From assembly GCA_031271275.1 (NCBI GenBank), contig JAISWA010000268.1, forward strand, positions 1 through 5,960: DNA of 5,960 nucleotides. Reading direction: 5' to 3'. Each line of letters starts with the position of its first letter. Positions within the stretch are counted from its first letter, which is position 1. Under the pieces are notes generated by a model. That model worked only from the letters and a program-made list of their open reading frames with translations, ran no database searches and had not been told where the DNA came from. Shown here in pieces: positions 5,192 to 5,960 of this stretch. The translations under genes and the position numbers were made by a program. Source of the stretch: Clostridiales bacterium. GTDB taxonomy: Bacteria; Bacillota; Clostridia; Lachnospirales; WQUN01.

Positions 5192-5637
5192 CCCCGGTAT
5201 ACGTCTATCCGGCTCGGCCCGTTAAAAATATAGAACGGGAAAACTTCCCCCAGATACGCGTCCACGCCGTTCGCGGCGTAATACCCGCCAAGGTTGGCTC
5301 CGGTTTCCGCAAAGACAATCATTTTGACATTATACCTTCTGCAGCAGTCTATAATATCGTCTATGGTGCGCGTAGTGATGGTCATTCCGGTCACAATGCA
5401 CAGGTCAGACGCGGCAATCATGTCGAGCGTCTTTGCGCCGTCCACGATTTCTACGGTGCCGAACATTTTTTTACCCACGATTTCCGGGTCAAAATCCGTT
5501 CCGACGATATGAGCCCCGTTTTCCCTGAACAAAGTCAGTATATCGCCGACCACGCCCACGTTTACGATGCTTTTCCCTTTGACGGAACCCAACAGGCGCT
5601 CGGCTTCGCGCAGTATCAGGGTGCTGCGCCAACGCAT
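5185..5637 (-). CDS. DUF364 Rossmann domain, C-terminal part of a frame-split DUF4213/DUF364 protein
   Basis: This is the downstream half of a putative heavy-metal-chelation protein (DUF364). Conserved segments in order, numbered on the joined 255-aa product: RSTLILREAERLL (helix after the junction), GKSIVNVGVVGDIL (126-139, Rossmann phosphate-loop region), GTDFDPE (151-157), ASDLCIVTGMTITTRTIDDI (181-200), IVFAETGANL (212-221) and EVFPFY (236-241). In-frame sequence extends upstream to a GTG at 5694, but that has no SD, and the family-like sequence there is in the other frame. The true coding path therefore most likely joins the -1 frame at the A7 tract 5637-5643. If made separately, a start at the ATG of 5637-5635 is possible. 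The family is often linked to metal or cofactor metabolism, but its biochemistry is poorly defined. The joined length fits intact members. Confidence 0.85.
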   Translation of the reverse strand: MRWRSTLILREAERLLGSVKGKSIVNVGVVGDILTLFRENGAHIVGTDFDPEIVGKKMFGTVEIVDGAKTLDMIAASDLCIVTGMTITTRTIDDIIDCCRRYNVKMIVFAETGANLGGYYAANGVDAYLGEVFPFYIFNGPSRIDVYRGK

Positions 5638-5654
5638 TTTTTTACGGAAACCCC
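5608..5654 (-). promoter_or_regulatory. Candidate -1 programmed frameshift signal
   Basis: On the minus strand, in the upstream frame, codons GTA AAA AAA give the slippery heptamer A-AAA-AAA in exact X-XXY-YYZ phase (5637-5643). Seven bases later begins a hairpin, GCGCAG/CTGCGC, with a 10-nt loop (5624-5629 with 5608-5613). A GGGG that could act as an internal SD element lies seven bases upstream of the tract. The zero-frame TGA lies in the hairpin loop. The layout resembles the E. coli dnaX signal. Function is not proven. Confidence 0.45.
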
Positions 5655-5960
5655 GTCCGCCGATTCGCCGTAGGACGGCTCCAGTTCCGAGCACGCCGGG
5701 TACACGGAATCCAACAGCGCGACCTCCAACGCGGTATCTATGTCGCCAAGCGTCAGGAAATCCCGGTTCACGTAACTTTCAAGCTCCGCCACGGGATAAT
5801 CGGCACGCGTACTGTACGCGCAGCCAAGCCCCACCGTTTGCGCAAGCAGGAACTTATATTTAAAAATCCGCCCGTTGCCCGCCGGGTTAAACAGGCAGTC
5901 CACGCTCCATATGCCTTCGATACGCCGCTGCTCCGCGTCTGTCCTCATCATAACATTTTG
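5616..5960 (-). CDS. N-terminal (DUF4213-like) part of the frame-split DUF364 protein, 5' end uncertain
   Basis: This is the upstream half of the same gene. The frame is open from the right window edge. ATG codons occur at 5951 and 5948, but the nine visible bases before them show no SD, so the start may lie outside the window. The region LLAQTVGLGCAYS, followed later by DIDTALEVALLDSVYPACSELEP, resembles the N-terminal domain that precedes DUF364. The frame then runs through VSVKK into the A7 tract and, without a shift, adds only six residues before TGA (5616-5618). A -1 shift on the tract gives ...GVSVKK-MRWRSTLILREA..., a natural family continuation, and a product of 255 aa counted from ATG 5951. 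Alternatives are a recent frameshift mutation, a homopolymer sequencing error, or translational coupling of two polypeptides. Confidence 0.75.
   Translation of the reverse strand, partial: QNVMMRTDAEQRRIEGIWSVDCLFNPAGNGRIFKYKFLLAQTVGLGCAYSTRADYPVAELESYVNRDFLTLGDIDTALEVALLDSVYPACSELEPSYGESADGVSVKKCVGAAP

Noticed and set aside
5638..5694. GTG 5694 as the true start of a separate DUF364 gene
   Set aside because: There is no SD, and the sequence between 5694 and the A7 tract is family-like only in the other frame.

Overview
The window looks like chromosome of a Bacillota, most likely an anaerobic Clostridia-type bacterium of intermediate GC. The reasons are the sortase, the DUF951 protein, a membrane-anchored kinase-like sensor, near-consensus sigma-A promoters, strong Shine-Dalgarno sites, GTG/TTG starts and tRNAs without encoded CCA. 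I see no phage, plasmid, transposase or CRISPR signature.

Layout, left to right. (1) The 3' end of a glutamate dehydrogenase gene (+, 3-542). (2) A 120-bp convergent spacer carrying an inverted pair, plus a diverged third copy, of a TCATTCTGAGC-type intergenic repeat. (3) A class A/D-like sortase (-, 663-1526) with its own promoter. (4) A tRNA-Gly(CCC) gene (-) whose promoter overlaps, face to face, that of a small DUF951 zinc-ribbon-like gene (+, 1771-1971, probably starting upstream). (5) A one-TM protein of unknown function (-, 1975-2475), with a clear promoter and TTG start. (6) A two-gene transcription unit on the minus strand. Its promoter lies at 5008-5037. It encodes a 602-aa pseudokinase/TM/seven-repeat beta-propeller protein (3106-4914) and a 142-aa SHOCT-like protein with a Cys-rich tail (2618-3046), and ends in a rho-independent terminator (2559-2587). 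(7) tRNA-Asp(GTC) on the plus strand, with a perfect consensus promoter and a strong terminator. (8) A DUF4213/DUF364 (putative heavy-metal chelation, Rossmann) gene on the minus strand, split into two frames at an A7 tract and running to the right window edge.

The two points most worth following are these. The DUF364 gene has a slippery A-AAA-AAA in the correct phase, 7 nt before a hairpin, with a G-rich SD-like element upstream. This resembles a dnaX-like programmed -1 frameshift cassette, although a homopolymer indel is the simple alternative. The pseudokinase/propeller + SHOCT-like operon has the architecture of an envelope sensor without catalytic kinase residues, and its leader contains a segment complementary to its own ribosome binding site.
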